Below are positions 1-12,899 of a stretch of 64,000 nt of DNA, piece by piece; the stretch's first letter is position 1, and each line of letters starts with the position of its first letter. Under the pieces are notes generated by a model. The model was not told where the DNA came from and ran no database searches. It worked only from the letters and a program-made list of their open reading frames with translations. This stretch comes from Blasia pusilla (taxonomy: Eukaryota; Marchantiophyta; Marchantiopsida; Blasiales), in assembly GCA_050084515.1 (NCBI GenBank), contig CM114273.1, positions 12,028,001 through 12,092,000 on the forward strand, read 5' to 3'. A program made the position numbers and the translations under genes.

Positions 1-1634
1 TTTGGATCCAACTCTACAACTGCTCCATATGTAACAAAAATGGTTGCCTCCATTTGTGCAGCCTCGCACATCCAACCATAATCCTCCATGTCTCTAGCTG
101 CTCCATATGATGTCGATGCCACTAATGCGGCATAGGGTAATCTCAATGCCATAGTGGTAGTCTGTTGTTGCAATGGCTCTATCTAAGTTGTCATCCTTGC
201 CTCATGCCTCAAGTCTCCCTCGACTTGTCTAGGTGGCGGACCTCTACCTCCTCCATGGGTATATCTACCAACCCCACGGGAAAACCCAACTCCTCGTTCC
301 CCAATAAGACCAATTAGCGCACGACCTCTAGGCCCATCTAGACTACCAACTCGCTCTAGTTCTTTCTCTGGCCCTTGATCCAGATGTTACTCAAGGTATA
401 AGCTAAAACACCTAGCGCGTGTATGACCATATCGCTCTTAATGGTCATAGTGATAGACTCCTCGTATGGTGCAGACCCATCTCCTCCTCCACGTTGAGGC
501 ATCCGTCCATTACCTTGGTAGGTGCAATCCTATTGGCGATGGGCTCCACCACATGGCCAACAAATAACTCCTTGTGATTGTTGTTGCTCCGCGTATGATG
601 GCATAGTCCTCTATGGCACATGCTCACAATAACCTCCATGAGTTCGTGGTGCCACACTCCTCGCTTGAAATCCACGTTGTTGCACTGATGGTGTAGGAAA
701 TCGTGGTTGCTCTCACGCATGACTCATGGGTGCTACACTCTCCTCAACCATGTTGCGCTAAATGCAGTATGCTATCTCAAACATATACCTCAACGTAGGT
801 AAGGTGCGCATTGGAAGTACCGCATCCCTCACCTCTTTATGCAGGTCTCGTTCTAGCATCCCATACCATGCTTGAACAATCTAGGCCTCTCTCATCCTTA
901 AGTGACACTAATCGGAAAATGTAGGTGAGTAAATGCCTCCCGCAAACTCTCCCTTGTGCGCCTATGGAAGTGGTGGATGGTCCAAAACTTCTCAATCCGT
1001 ACCTCCTAGTAGCTCCTCCGCAACTCCGCAAAGAATTCAACCTTGGGGTTGAACCTAAGACGAACCTGACTGGATGATGCAATTGCTTTAGTGGCAAAGG
1101 AAGTAGCCCCCCTAGCTATTCCTCCTCATCTGGAAATGGTTGTGTTCATGATATATAATGTGGGTCATAGTAGAATCTCCAAGCCTCAATCTCGGGTGCG
1201 TTTCTTTGGGAAAACTGATGGCAATTGTCCGTGGGTGCCCCCTTTAGATGTTGAAACATCCGGTTTCATGTTATGAAAGGGTTAGATTCTCTAGAGTTCC
1301 TGGCCCTATATGAATCATACCAACTCCTAAACTCCGCAAGGAAGTTATATAACTCTATGGTACCCACAACTCCCCAAAAATCTACGAGGTCCTCTACCTC
1401 GGTTGTCCATCTTGTATGCCCAGACGGTAGGACCACTCACTATTGTGGTGATGCACTAACATAATCCTCTACGCCCTCTTCCTTTTCTGAGGATGATACC
1501 AAAGGAGTTCTAGGAGGTCCCTCACGTGGAGACCCTAAAAACCTCGCGCCACTCCACGTAAAACCTCTAGAGCTACTCTTACGCACACCACCTTGCATCT
1601 CAAAGTCCGGAAAGGACGCCATGATGACCCTCAT
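1..1634 (-). pseudogene. Ty3/gypsy gag remnant, cut off by window edge
   Basis: Read on the minus strand this stretch has patches of Gag-like protein joined across frameshifts and stops. From N to C: a patch with DFWGVVG and FLAEFRSWYDSY near 1300-1400; then FFAEL, KFWTIHHF, RESLREAFTHLHF and AWYGMLERDLHK-like text around 830-1060; then VRDAVLPMRTLPTLRYMFEIAY near 760-840; then a zinc-knuckle-like C-x2-C-x3-H-x4-C at 524-562 with a stop inside it. This order (capsid-like region, then knuckle) is that of a gypsy Gag. The likely start is the ATG at 1634. Protease and pol would lie left of base 1. The orientation fits the LTR-like block at 2940-3400, and both fit the PHD-gypsy family seen elsewhere in the window. 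Membership of that family is inference. It is certainly not a functional gene. Confidence 0.55.
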
Positions 1635-2939
1635 GCCCCTCTCACATGATCGCTCTCACTCTCGTCATTAATCCCTCACTCACCCACGCTAAACATGCGG
1701 CATTTTATCTATACTCGATCTCACTTAGACGTGTACCCTGCGGCAACAAGTAGTGTGGTGCGGCAAATCGACTATTGTCCTATCGTCTCATCGACAGATT
1801 ATACCCGCAACTTTGGACATCCCTTATCTCCCCTAATCTCATATGTCAATGATGCTCTCAACATTCACAAAACCCAATATCCCCAAATAACTACCCAATA
1901 CTTGAAAATCCCTTACACGTGTAGGGCAAAAGAAGAGAATAGGTAACTTGAACAATGTTAGTGTCGCTTCTCAATAATTGCAAACCTCAACCCCAACTTG
2001 GTCATGCAAATAAACTTTTCCAATCAGCAAGTCGTGCCCCCATGGTGTTGACAATGCTCAAAATTAAACCTCCTCGATGTGCAGTACGGGCAGAGTGGTA
2101 CAGTGCGGCATTGGCGGCACAATACACCCACAACCAACACGACACTTGATGATGAGATGCAACACTTAGGGGCATCCCCCCTCTATCGTTAAGACACATC
2201 CTACTCCTCACTTTTGGTATGGCTACGCGATTGAGATGGTGTGGTGCGGCCACGAGTGGGACGTCACGCCAATCAACGTCGCGTTTCTGCTACGAGCATC
2301 ACGACATATTACTCAATCATCGTCAAGCAGCTCCCAATCACAAGGCATAGCAAAGCAAGAAGAAAACTCCAAACCCATCAATCAAAAGATCTCCCGTCAT
2401 TGCTTGGTCGGTCGTTGATACTGAAGATCGATGACTCACGACAATCGCATGTGTGATGGCAGCCGCCGAGAGGTAAGTGGGGGCCTGTAAATTCTCTAAT
2501 CAACGACCAAAAATCCTAGTCGTCCAATCAATGATCGTAAGTAATGACGGACAAAGATGGCAGACGGCCACCACGGAACTAGACCAACCATGTAAGCACG
2601 TACTACGTCAGCCTGCAGCAAGGAGAGGCGACTACGCCCCATGGTAACTAGGTCAACAAGAGTTTGATGAACACAAATCACAGTAGTAGGCGGGGCGACC
2701 CCCAGTCGGCTACAGGCGCTGGAAGAAAGGAAGGCCTCGGCAACAGAGGCGACAACACACGATAAGGGCTCGGGAACCGGGTAGCACGGTACGCTCGATA
2801 GTCGGCATGAGGTCGCTGTTTGCGGCGGAAATCGCGCCCAAGAAGAGGAAGCCATTTAATGGAAACCTATGTCACACAAGGATCAACATCAGAGCCAGCC
2901 AGCGAGAGTTGGGAGTTCATGCGGACAATCTACACTGTC
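1635..2939. other. Probable 5' leader of the left gypsy element; no gene
   Basis: No convincing coding region. Short open frames on both strands (for example 2496-2855 minus) show no family motif. The position between a gag remnant and an LTR-like block suggests untranslated leader of a minus-strand element plus rearranged DNA. I see no clear primer-binding site here. Confidence 0.3.
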
Positions 2940-3400
2940 ATGCGCATACACATCGCTACAAAACATACATGAGAGGCTTGGGTTACACATACAATGCAGG
3001 GAGGACCATAGCTATGCCGCCTCATGCCAAGAGGTTCAACAAAGAGAGAATGAACTCTCAAGCTCTATCTTCTTGAGGTATACCCCCTTCCCTCTCCTAA
3101 GCTCTCTCCAGGGTAACCTATGCTTGTAGGTCATCTCCTTTGCTCTTGACTTGTTGTAGGAGGTCAAGGGCAGCTTCCCAAAGTGGAAAGTCAACTATGC
3201 TCAAAATGGTAACTTACCCAAAATAGTAAATTTCTCAACATGGCTTCAAATGAGCCAAAACGAAGGGGAAACTTGCTCTCTCAGGTTACCCATGGCCTCA
3301 CTAGGTCATCCTCGATCTCCTGAGAACGTCCTCTAGTATCCTCAAAGGCACCCTGCTAGATCTCGTCGATCTATCCTAAAAGACGTGATAGCACGCGTCA
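2940..3400 (-). repeat. LTR-like block of the PHD-gypsy family
   Basis: From about 2994 to 3395 this matches 19104-19500 along its whole length, with scattered differences. Shared landmarks are GAGGACCATAGCT, CATGCCAAGAGGTTCAACAA, CTTCCCAAAGTGGAAAGTCAA and CCTCTAGTAT. A reverse-complement version lies at 18598-18780. Part of the neighbouring block (ACACATCGCTACAAAACATACAT) matches the short block repeated at 18868, 19505, 62196 and 62457. Since the other copies flank the 3' ends of gypsy pol fragments, I read it as LTR or LTR-adjacent sequence. Exact LTR ends are not resolved. Confidence 0.55.
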
Positions 3401-3600
3401 ACTGGGCCCGCAATAATCTATTGTTAGCTTCAATTACCCGAATCTGGCGCAAACAACACGGGGTGGAGCTACAGCACTACGGTGACAAGAACCTCACAAC
3501 CCACAACAAAGGATGTGGCGTCTGCAATGTAGTCAACGAGGGACGCGGCGGTTCGTAAAATTACTACTACATTGTCCCCTGAAAATCCATGTCACCCCCC

Positions 3601-4668
3601 TACTGGAATTTAACTAAAGCCCCTTAACAATGAGGTCAACTTTCCCCACATACATTTTTCGTTCACTCTTACACCCTCATATTAATTTGTCCCTTATCCT
3701 ATTTCTTGAGATAAAAGATTTTATTTTTCTACCTCAACTAAGAAGTTATCAAATATTTCAAAATTGTTCCTTCCTTCTTTGTTAAGGCATCCCCAAAAAA
3801 AACAGTCACAACTTCATGGCGATTTCACGTATTGAAATGGCGCACCATTTCTTTTCCAACGCTCATGACTTCCTTTCTTCATTCCACCTTCTATATGAAA
3901 CGGGAAGGGCCTATGTTTCCTGTTGACGGACGTGTGTTTCCGCGACACGTCCGTCCTCGCTCTGGTGCACCGACCCACCGTCGACAGGACAAACAGGTCC
4001 GTCCTAGCTCTTTTGAGCTTTGCGCACTCTTGACGTTTAGCCTTCTTAACTTTGTCTTCTCTATATTCCGTCCGTCCTTACTTGCTGCCGCACGCTCTCG
4101 CGATGAAGGGCGCTCCTCAGCGCTGCTGTTGCTGTGCATATATAGTCGAGCGATTTCCGAATCTCCGTTTTGTCTCCTTTGGCCTGCTGTGCGTGGCTGT
4201 GCCATACCTTCTGTTACCCTGGCACGTCAACAAGCAGCGGCGTACTCCGGTCGAGTTATTTACGTAGTTGATCTTTTTGATGAGGAATGACTGAAGGCGG
4301 AGGAGATGGAGGTTTGAAAAGGACGGGATGACAGGAGAGGAAGGGAGAAGGAGGTGGTGTTGGTGAGCGGAATGCTGCGACGGCGGCCCTTTCTGCGCCT
4401 TTGATAGTGGGATCGGAATGGAGTCCGAGGGAATAGGTCGCAGGAGTATGGAAGAAGAAGCAGATGAGCAGAAAGACGTCAAGTAGAATCGATACTGTGT
4501 AGTGAAGCGAAAGCAGCTAAGTTACATCGGGAGGGAAGAGTCGGTTGGAAAGGACAGCTTGCACAGTTTTCTTCTGTCATAAAGAATTCGTTCTATGTAT
4601 TTCGCTCGTTCGAGTGGTGACGCAGCTGATAAGTACGCAAAAGATGGCTAAATAGTGATTACGAGTGA
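3601..4668 (+). promoter_or_regulatory. Upstream region and probable 5' leader of the DUF3755 gene
   Basis: This is the stretch between transposon debris and the first ATG of the DUF3755-type gene. It changes from AT-rich (about 3640-3800) to GC-richer, low-complexity sequence from 3900 on. A TATA-like CATATATAG lies at 4137-4145. If it is used, the leader would be about 500 nt, possibly with a spliced 5' UTR. Open frames here (3832-4290 plus, 4117-4482 minus) have no recognisable protein family and overlap each other on both strands. The promoter assignment is inference from position. Confidence 0.35.
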
Positions 4669-7600
4669 ATGGCCCGCTCGGAGATGGCGGGTGCGGGCGG
4701 AAATAATTCTAACCCCAGTCCAAGTGCACTTCAGACAGCTGCTGCCTCACCTAGTGTCAATGGGAATCAAAGTCCAAAGTGTAGTAGTGGTGCGCACGGA
4801 GGTTCGAGCCAGTCAACCACGACTACGATGAAAAGTGGCAACAATGGTATTAGTCGATTAAATGGTGTCGCAGCCAATGGGACCAACAACAACAACAATA
4901 GCAATGATACCGCGACCCCAGTTCTGCAGCTGCAATTGCTGCATGATCCTGGGATTACGGCCGACTGGACCGCAGAGGAGCAGTCCACTCTCGACGAAGG
5001 ACTCAACAAGTGAGCCATTAACCTCAGCTTATTGCGTCTGCATATCTCTTAGATGAACTTTTCGTACCGCGTAGAACTGTCTCCGCATGTGGATTATTCT
5101 AGAAAAAATATTTTCGTATGAGAGTCTTGCCAAAAAGGATTTTCCGATGTGTCTACCGGAGCCTCCAGGTCGGAGGAACCTTGAGCTTTTCCATGGATAT
5201 CTGAAGAAAATCAAGGCTCTATCCAATAATTTTGTTGTCCACCTTATCCATCGAAAAGTTCTATTTGTAAAAGTGAGAGCTTGTAAGTCTCATTTCTTCA
5301 TTTTGATCTTCTGAGTAAGCGACAACTCACGAGCAAGTCTCTAAGCTTGTGACCCGAGCTTCTTCATCAAACAGATGAGTCACTTGTGTATCTGGTTCTC
5401 GGGCATGAGGTGGAAGGTAGCTTGTTTCTCGAGAGTCAAGCAATCAGGTAGACTCAAAGTTCTCAGCTACCGCACTCCCAAGGAAAACATATTGACTTGT
5501 TACAAACGAAGTAGAAGAATTAGGGTGTTCTTGGAAATTGAAGTTCCCAGGGATTATACTCTACTCTATGAGGGTACAAGATGTCTTTCAGCCCTCTACG
5601 GTATTCCAACCCATTTCCCTGCCTATCGATTTTGAGGTGGATCAAATGACTGCCTGATCCAGAACTTACCTATTACATGCTATGTGGCTGGGGAGGGAGT
5701 TACATGCATACATTTCCCAGTCACCATTCTTCTTCTGCTTTGCCTGGCCCAGTCAACAGTACCATGAGAGAAGTAATTTGTGATGGTTATGACATCTGAT
5801 ATTGGAGTCACTCATTGAGGTTGAATTCTTTGCAGCAGGTGAAACAAATTCTAGACTACATAAATTCGCTTGTCATCTCATGACCTACACCTCTTGATGT
5901 TCTCGGCTGTAGAATTTAGGCATCTACGGCTATGAATATTACATGAGTTGCCTCCAAGACTTAGGACCCTTTCTTACGGTGAACTGCAGCATCTGAGCAT
6001 TCTTACTTCTCGCAGGTTTGCAGGTGAAGGTACAAATTTGACCAAATATATCAAGATAGCTAACCTACTACCAGAGAAGACTGTCCGGGATGTTGCTATG
6101 CGATGTAGATGGATGACAGTATGTCCCTCACCTCCACCTTAGAATTCTATTAATTAGAATAGTGAAAGAGTGCAAACTTAGTTTTTAGAAGTAATGCTAA
6201 GTCATGGAGGTCTTCACTCTGGTAGATCCAGAGCAGATTACTTCGTACATCAAGACAGTAACAGGCTCCTCCAACAGAAATTTGTCTTGTCTTGTTTAGC
6301 ATATGCAGAGCCTGTTGGATGCCTCTCTGAAATTTCCAAAGATGTGCCTCTGAATTGCACATCTGGTTCTATTCTCATACAGAATTTGCATGAGCAGAAA
6401 AAGGAAATTGGGAAGAGGAGAAAGCCAGAGGACCAGAATGCAAGCAAGAAGAACAAAGAAAAGAAGGTAAGGGATGTTTACCCTGTGTAGTCTGCCTATT
6501 GGATACCCTCCGCTTGGCCAAGGGTTTTTGATGAATCATGCTGTCTGGATGCCCATACCTTGATGCTTTTGGAGAGGATCTAGCTCTCACAGCAGTCTTA
6601 GTCTGCTGTAATGTACTCATTCTCTGTCTACCATGATATGCTCCTATTCCTGAGCTTCTTTAGCAAGTATGCCTATCTTCTCATGACTTCCTCCGCTAAT
6701 GTGAGTATTCTAGTCCAACAATAGAATCCATCGCATTTTCTGTATGCGTGTTGATCAACTTCCGCATTGGCCCGTTTGTTCCTTTGAATCAAGCAGGATA
6801 AGTCTGACTCGGTGACCAACAAGGTTCCTCCAAGTTCTATGAGACCTGGGATGCCCAGTTACAATGCTCCTCCACCTCCAGTTGATGATGACGATGGTAT
6901 CTCTAATGAAGGTATTCACGATTCTATCCCCTTCAGTATGCCAAATTGCTAACGCATATCAAGTACTAGGGCATTCAGTTGTACTTGTGTTTCCCTTTCT
7001 CATATCTTCATGATGCAATCCAACCCTTTGTTTCTGGACCCTATTATAAGAGCTTGGATGAATTGGGTGCTTGTGCACTGTAACCTTCTTCTTTTCCAAT
7101 TTCTTGCTGCTTTCTTGGATGTCTTGTGTGCCAATTATGTGTTTGATTGTTCTTTCTGTTGTCATCGGGCAGCAATAGGCGGAACAACGGGTCAGCTACT
7201 GGAGCATAATTCACACGTCATTTTGCAAATTAGGGCAAATCTTGCAGCTTGCAAGGTACGCTCGTCGTACTTTTCAAGCTCCACCAATCTCCACCCCAAG
7301 TAATCTATGTGAAGTGTAGCCTTTACACCTGTGACTGATTACATGATCTGGAGATGGCAATATGAATTTCATAGCAAGCTCCAGGTTTCTGACATTTATG
7401 TGCCTACGATTTGCAGCTACAAGAGAACACTGATCTTCTGGTGAGGTTCAGAGACAACATTTTTGCTATTATGAACGGGTCAGTTTTACTTTCCGGCGTT
7501 ATGTGCACTTTTTCGTTGTTGGTGAACTTCTCATCTTAGTCAGGTCCATGTGAAAACATATTGCATTTCGTAAATAAGGATAGTTGGAGTATCTGCATAT

Positions 7601-8417
7601 GATGTAGGTACAAGTGTCATTTGAACGACTGTAGTCTGTTCTGGGAATATCGACTTCTCTGTTGTTGTTAAACCCCTTCTATGCAGCAATAGAGCAGTAA
7701 TCTTATCTATAATAGGGTGACTAAAACCAGCGGCCATAAAAGAAGTAATATCTGTGAAATTTTCAATCGCAAAAAATTGGATCAGTTTAAGGCTTAGGGA
7801 ACTCAGCTTTGATTGCATCCATGGAAAATTGACGGCTATTAAACACAGTAGCAGCCACATATGATGGTGCCCCAATTGGCATTAGGTGGGATGCTGCATA
7901 AACATCCTACAGGCCTTACGGTGGGGCCTTGGATTTGCCCTGATAGTGTCCTGCTGCTGCTGCTGATGATGATTGAACTCATTTGCACTTTCCCTTTGTC
8001 CATTTTGGAGCAGTTGGCAGCGTTTGGGCTCGTTTAGTTTTGAGTTCCAACTGTCAGGCATCATCATGATATCTTTCAATGCCAGATGTGTTTCTCCTTG
8101 TAACCTTGATGGTTTAGCGGACCAATTCCGGAGGCTAGTATGGAACCATTAGCAGAGTGGCAATTGATGTTTTTCAATTTGTAAGTGTCACACCATCGCC
8201 TGGATGTTTGTGCTACATCTGCATGGTATTGACCTTGTAATGTTGAAGTGATAAATAACCCTGATCCAACTCTTGTTTTTGTTTTCCCTGCAGGATGACA
8301 AACATGCCAGGCATAATGAGTCAAATGCCACCCCTTCCCGTGAAGCTAAATACAGAACTTGCAGATACAATACTTCCCAAACCATTACCCCAAGCGTCCT
8401 CTCCTTCACAATCGTGA
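4669..8417 (+). CDS. DUF3755 / SANT-like nuclear protein, seven exons
   Basis: Exons by eye: 4669-5009, 6016-6118, 6398-6466, 6797-6911, 7173-7255, 7417-7478 and 8294-8417. Every junction is GT-AG, phases agree, and the sum is 298 codons plus TGA. The N-terminus (residues 1-97) is Ser/Thr/Asn-rich and disordered-looking, with a run of Asn. Residues 98-148 form a SANT/Myb-like segment, ADWTAEEQSTLDEGLNK followed by LPEKTVRDVAMRCRWM. Then come a basic tail (GKRRKPED), a Pro/Asp-rich linker ending PPPPVDDDD, a helical segment (AIGGTTGQLLE, NLAACK, LLVRFRDNIFAIMNG) and the C-terminal signature MPGIMSQMPPLPV. This order matches the plant DUF3755 family (Arabidopsis At3g07565 type), whose biochemical role is poorly known. 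A nuclear, DNA- or chromatin-associated role is inferred from the SANT-like part. The first intron is about 1 kb. The start ATG gives the family-typical N-terminal length; an upstream non-coding exon cannot be excluded. No broken residues seen. Confidence 0.88.
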
Positions 8418-10640
8418 GAAGGGATGATGGGTTTAGGCTGAAAGTTCCACTTCTGTGAATCTATGTAGATTACTTATGTTAAATGGGGTTCTAAGCTCAG
8501 CAGGTCAGTCCAAGAGGGTCACCCTGCAGCTCTTAAATAGTTCCTTGCATATTTGTTGCTCTCAAAGGCCTGGAATAAGGTCTTTAGTTACACCATTCCT
8601 AGAGCAATAGTCCATATTACAGAAGGCCTATAGTTTGACTGACATCTCATAATCGATGTCTCCCAGGCCAACAAGCTTGGATTGTGTGTCCAGGACGACA
8701 ATTGTAAGCTAAAGTGTGTTGTGCCCCAAACAGCAATGCCTCTAAGCCTTCCTTTAGAGCCAAACGACGAGAGTTTACAGCTTATCTCATTTTCTAGGGA
8801 TGGTAAGGAGTTTGGATGGGTTAGGTCAACATTAAATGAAACGGCCAACTCCATTATAAGAGCACCCCATGTTATCATAATTTAAGTGGCAGATTTGGAA
8901 GTTCAAATGTGAGCTCTCAGAGCTTGAATTATTTGGAAGGGCAACTTGGAACATAGCAGGAGTGGTTGTGATACAATGTCGTAGGTAAACCAAGTGTGTA
9001 GAGATCCAAACTGTTACGGAGGGGACTTCACTATCACTACCCAGGTGCCCTAGTATCAAGTATGCATCAGGTACAATTTTGATATGCTGATTTGTCAAGC
9101 TGTGGCTGGGGGTGGTACTTCCTCTGGCATATGTACATCCATAAACGATATTCTCTTTGAAAGAAATTAAGCTTCAGGGACATGTGCTCATCTCCACTCA
9201 TGTGCATTTTCATCTATGGGTGGTTTCTCTCCTTCTCCCTCACTTCATGAGATTTTCAATATGATGGCTTAAGCCGGAGCCTTCAGAAAGTACGAGAATG
9301 GACAATGTTGGCACATTATTGTAGAGCATCAGTTGTCATACATGCCGTCACATCAGAGCGACTACAATGGACCCCATCAGATTTCTGTAGTCAGGTACAG
9401 AATAGGACTTGGACCCAAATAGTTGTGGGAAGGGCGACTTCTTGGGAAATTCGGATGTTGCATCGAACCTTTGGGATCCACACCTTTCTGCAAAGTGTCC
9501 AAGCCAATTGACTTCTATGATGGGCTTAGGTTGTTTGAGATGCCACTTGCTAGAGGTTGCTCTTTGGTATTTGTCATATTTCTTTGGTTAACATTGATGC
9601 TATTTTTGCATTTGTTGAGGTTGGACTTGATGAGTTTGCCCTTTTTTTCTGTCGCCCCTAGTTGAGTGTGGTCTTGGTGTTCCCTAACATTGTGAGAGCC
9701 TAAAAGGGATGAGTTCCTGATCTTCCTCTGTCCTTGTATTGTACTTCTCACATGTATTTTTGTTGTAGTCACTCTAAGATTGTCATGTATAAACTTTTCC
9801 AACATTCCTTGCCTTCTCCAAATTCACTTATGAGAGGAACTCATGTTCTCATTTGCTCTTGTATTGTGAATTACAAGTTGGAATCAACAACTTGAATCAG
9901 GTTAGCTTTTTTATCCTTTCCATGAATTGGTCTAGATTTAACAATCATTCAATTCTCATTGATGCAACGAAGCTACTTTATAAGTGGGGATAGTTCCTAT
10001 TGTGATTGACGCCAAGTGAACTTCTTTTCAAGAGCCGCACTTGGAATCAAGTATCACGTGGAATAAGAAAATATGGAATTTTGTGGGTTCTTTAACATTC
10101 TCACAAAGCCACTTTCCTAAATATTAAGCTGTAGTACCTTTGGCATCTAGAATTTTTTGCACGGGCTTGGCTTAAGCTATAGAACCACTAGCATATAGAA
10201 TTTATGGCATGTATTTGGCTTAAGCTATAGAATCGGTAGCATGTACCTACTTACACACGAAGTGAAAAGAGGAAGATAAAATGACAGAATAAGAAGATTT
10301 GTCATAAGTCATGAAATATAAGGTGTGATTTTCTTCTAGAAATTGGATGATGGGGGTTGGAAAAGAGAAGAGGAATTCCCTTCTTTTCCTTCTCAAATCA
10401 AAACCAATAAAGACATGATTTTTTTAAAGCAAAGGATAAGAAAATCAAACAATACATGTCTTTTGCTCAAATAATAGGTTTCAAGTCAAATATTTCAATA
10501 ATTGAGGCATGTACACAAAGATGTCGCATGGCAATTCTTCAGTTTTGATCCTTGCCAAAAAAATCCAACCAAAGATATTTTTAGGTAAAATTTCCATCTT
10601 TGAAAAATAGCGAATTAGGAAAGTTTTCAAATCACATTTT
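8418..10640. other. 3' flank and AT-rich intergenic DNA; no gene recognised
   Basis: The first few hundred bases are presumably the 3' UTR of the DUF3755 gene. Beyond that, open frames at 8588-8885, 9305-9511 and 9423-9665 have no recognisable motifs. A degenerate direct repeat of about 50 bp lies at 10140-10237, with GGCTTAAGCTATAGAA occurring twice. From about 10260 the sequence is strongly AT-rich. Confidence 0.5.
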
Positions 10641-11300
10641 CATAGCCGAAAAATGCTTCATAAAATATAATCAAACACAACTTTTTCCCATTTTTGAAAT
10701 TTCATATTTTGGTTCAAAGATGGGGAAGGGGGATAGGGAGAGTGGCAAGTCTGTGTCCGCTCGCTTGTGTATGTTCTAGGGACAAACTTGTCTGTGATGG
10801 AACTTTTTCTTGCACCCCACACGTAATCCCGTCCACTTCTCGCACCTCTATCAGCTTGTTCTCGCGGCCCGTTCATGCCCTTGCCCAAGTAAACCCCTGT
10901 CTCTCATAGGGAGGATGGCAGGGCAGCGGGGGACGCAAGGTTTCTTTCCTCCCTTTTCTTTTGGCTTCTCCCTCACTTCGTGTGTCCTAAATCTCGTATG
11001 TCCTGCAACCCACACCTTGCGCTCGTCTCCTGTCGTCCGCACTCTTTTGTGTGCGTGACCTCATGCCCATCCCATGTCGTATGTATATACATTGCTACAC
11101 AATCCACATCGCTAGTCACATCCACAGCACACAACATTGATCGTCCCCTCGATCTTCCCAACACACGGGTAGATCCAAACACATATGAAAATGAACTAAT
11201 GCATGTACATCAAGACCGCACAACCGCCCTCCTAGTTGGAAATTGGATCTCCCTAATTCTAGATAACACACATTATATCTACCTAACATCACCTACTACC
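10641..11300. other. Non-coding stretch with gypsy LTR-like traces
   Basis: No coding region recognised. The part near 11075-11100 (ATATACATTGCTACACAA) resembles the short block found beside the PHD-gypsy 3' ends at 18868, 19505, 62196 and 62457. It therefore probably is the degraded 3' UTR/LTR belonging to the pol fragment at 11301-11610. The remainder is unassigned. Confidence 0.35.
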
Positions 11301-11610
11301 CTATACACATCTAGCACATAACCATCGTCTCGTGGGAACTAAATCCGAAGGGGGGTTTAGATACGATACATGCCACCCTCTAGAACAACCATCACACACC
11401 AACATGATGGTTGCACCCCTCGTAGATCCACACAACATGGATCTCAAGCCCACAAGTACCACTGCCAAGCTCGGATCCATTGTCCCATCCACCTTTGGAA
11501 GATAACATACGCACAGTTACGCACATGATCCTTCCAAACCATACCATCCCGTCCCTCCAACATGAGGACCCCGATCAGTGATACCTCACGCACAGGAAAA
11601 ATCAAGGTTG
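11301..11610 (-). pseudogene. Gypsy pol C-terminus with PHD-type finger (copy A)
   Basis: Minus-strand reading gives VLMLEGRDGMVWKDHVRNC, then across a frameshift MDPSLAVVLVG, then a PHD-like array: MLCGSTRGATIMLVCDGC, SRGWH, and RRWLCARC, ending in a stop at 11301. The same order occurs behind an integrase at 62741-64000 and in 19700-20170. In this copy the first Cys of the finger is Ser and the Cys after the His is Tyr, so it is decayed. The integrase proper is missing: upstream sequence (11610-11740) is unrelated and joins a GC-rich minisatellite. Confidence 0.65.
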
Positions 11611-11739
11611 CAACAAAATGAAGAATTTCATCCATGGGACGAATGTGTGCATGGACATGCCAAACCAATCTCCATCCCAGGTTTCTTCGACATCCGGGTT
11701 GTCTGCACGGGTTCCAATCGCAAGAATAGATGCGGACCA

Positions 11740-12056
11740 AGGTACATGTTGCAAGCGAGCCGCCGGCCTGACACGGTCAAGAAACGGGCCTAACACGAGC
11801 CTCCTCGCGCGCTTGGCATGGGTCTGGCAAGTTGGCAAGCAGACCTAACACGGGCTTGGAGGGTTTGGCATAGGCCTAGGGCGCACTTGGGGGGTTGGAA
11901 GGTAGGCCTTGCGCGCACTTTGTGAGTTGGTAGGCAGGTCTGGTGCAAGCGTGGCAAGTTGGTTGGCAAGCTTGGCGCGGGCTAGCGAACCTAGCATAGG
12001 CTGCATACGTTGCAAGCGGGCCTCATGTGGGCTTGACTAGTGGGCAGGCGGGCGAG
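11740..12056. repeat. Degenerate GC-rich minisatellite, ~30-60 bp units
   Basis: About six to seven imperfect units follow each other. Each contains a variant of GGCCT(a/t)GCGCGGGCTTGG followed by AGTTGG and GGCAGG or GGCAAG. Examples are GGCAAGTTGGCAAGCAGACC, AGTTGGTAGGCAGGTCTGG and GGCAAGTTGGTTGGCAAGC. Unit length varies and no open frame persists. The surroundings are AT-rich, so the composition stands out. Confidence 0.6.
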
Positions 12057-12216
12057 GTGAAGCAGCTCTGGGTGTGAACTTAAGAGCGGGACTCGTTCAG
12101 GCACAAACGTAATTCATGTATGGGGAGGTGTTCGGATAGGGAAGGATTCTGCTTGTTATTGAAGGCACTTGAGTGGGTCAAGAAGAATGTAGAAGAGAAA
12201 AATATAGTTGAATAGG

Positions 12217-12385
12217 GTGGTTATATTAGATAATAGGTTAGTTGTAAATGAAAGTGGTTGAAGAAGTAGGGATAGTAAATGAGGAGAGAAAGGGAGAATG
12301 CTAAAATATATTAGAATGTGGTGGTTGTATTAGAAAATAGGTTAGTCGTAAATTAAGGTGGTTAAATAAGTTAGGATAGTTGAAA
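12217..12385. repeat. Two-copy ~104-bp-period direct repeat
   Basis: GTGGTTATATTAGATAATAG at 12217 recurs as GTGGTTGTATTAGAAAATAG at 12321. Similarity runs on for about 60 bp in each copy (AGGTTAGT-GTAAAT, GGATAGT). The region is AT-rich and non-coding. Confidence 0.6.
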
Positions 12386-12899
12386 AAGAATTGGGATTAG
12401 GAGAAAAAAATAAGATTTGCTAAATGATAATTAATGGAAATGGTTTATGAATAAATAGTAAGTAGGTGTAGATGAGGAAAAAGAATGAAGGATTCATTCC
12501 CTTCCTTCGATCCTCCTAAAAAAACTTGCTCATTTTTCGTACACGCTCACAATCTCACTTCACCCTTCTTGTCTCCCTCTCTCTACTCTTTTGTGGAAGT
12601 TTTTTTTTTCCATAGATAGGTGAACTTGATAAGTGAGAATATGTTTTGCAACTAGGTAACCATGATAATTGAAGGTATCTCGGTTATCTAAGTTAGCATA
12701 TTGATCTTTCTTGTTTACAATGAGTGTTCCAAGATTAATATTGGAGCATTCACGAAATTTTTTTTGTATAATTTGCATACATTTGACCGATCGATACATC
12801 ATATTATTGACATTGTAAATTTTTTGTAAATTATTCAAATAGTTTTTGGATAGGATAAGTATCTGCTTGTAGTCATGACCAAAACTAGAGAACTCCAAA

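Noticed and set aside
2496-2855. 119-codon minus-strand open frame
   Set aside because: No recognisable domain; lies in presumed retroelement leader.
3832-4290. 152-codon plus-strand open frame before the DUF3755 gene
   Set aside because: No family motif, overlaps another long frame on the minus strand, and sits where promoter and leader are expected.
5087-5314. Open frame in the first intron of the DUF3755 gene, considered as an exon
   Set aside because: Exon 1 to exon 2 joins the conserved SANT-like segment directly (EGLNK then FAGEGTN), leaving no room for it.
9305-9805. Open frames after the DUF3755 gene, considered as extra exons
   Set aside because: The family C-terminus (MPGIMSQMPPLPV region) and stop are already complete at 8417.
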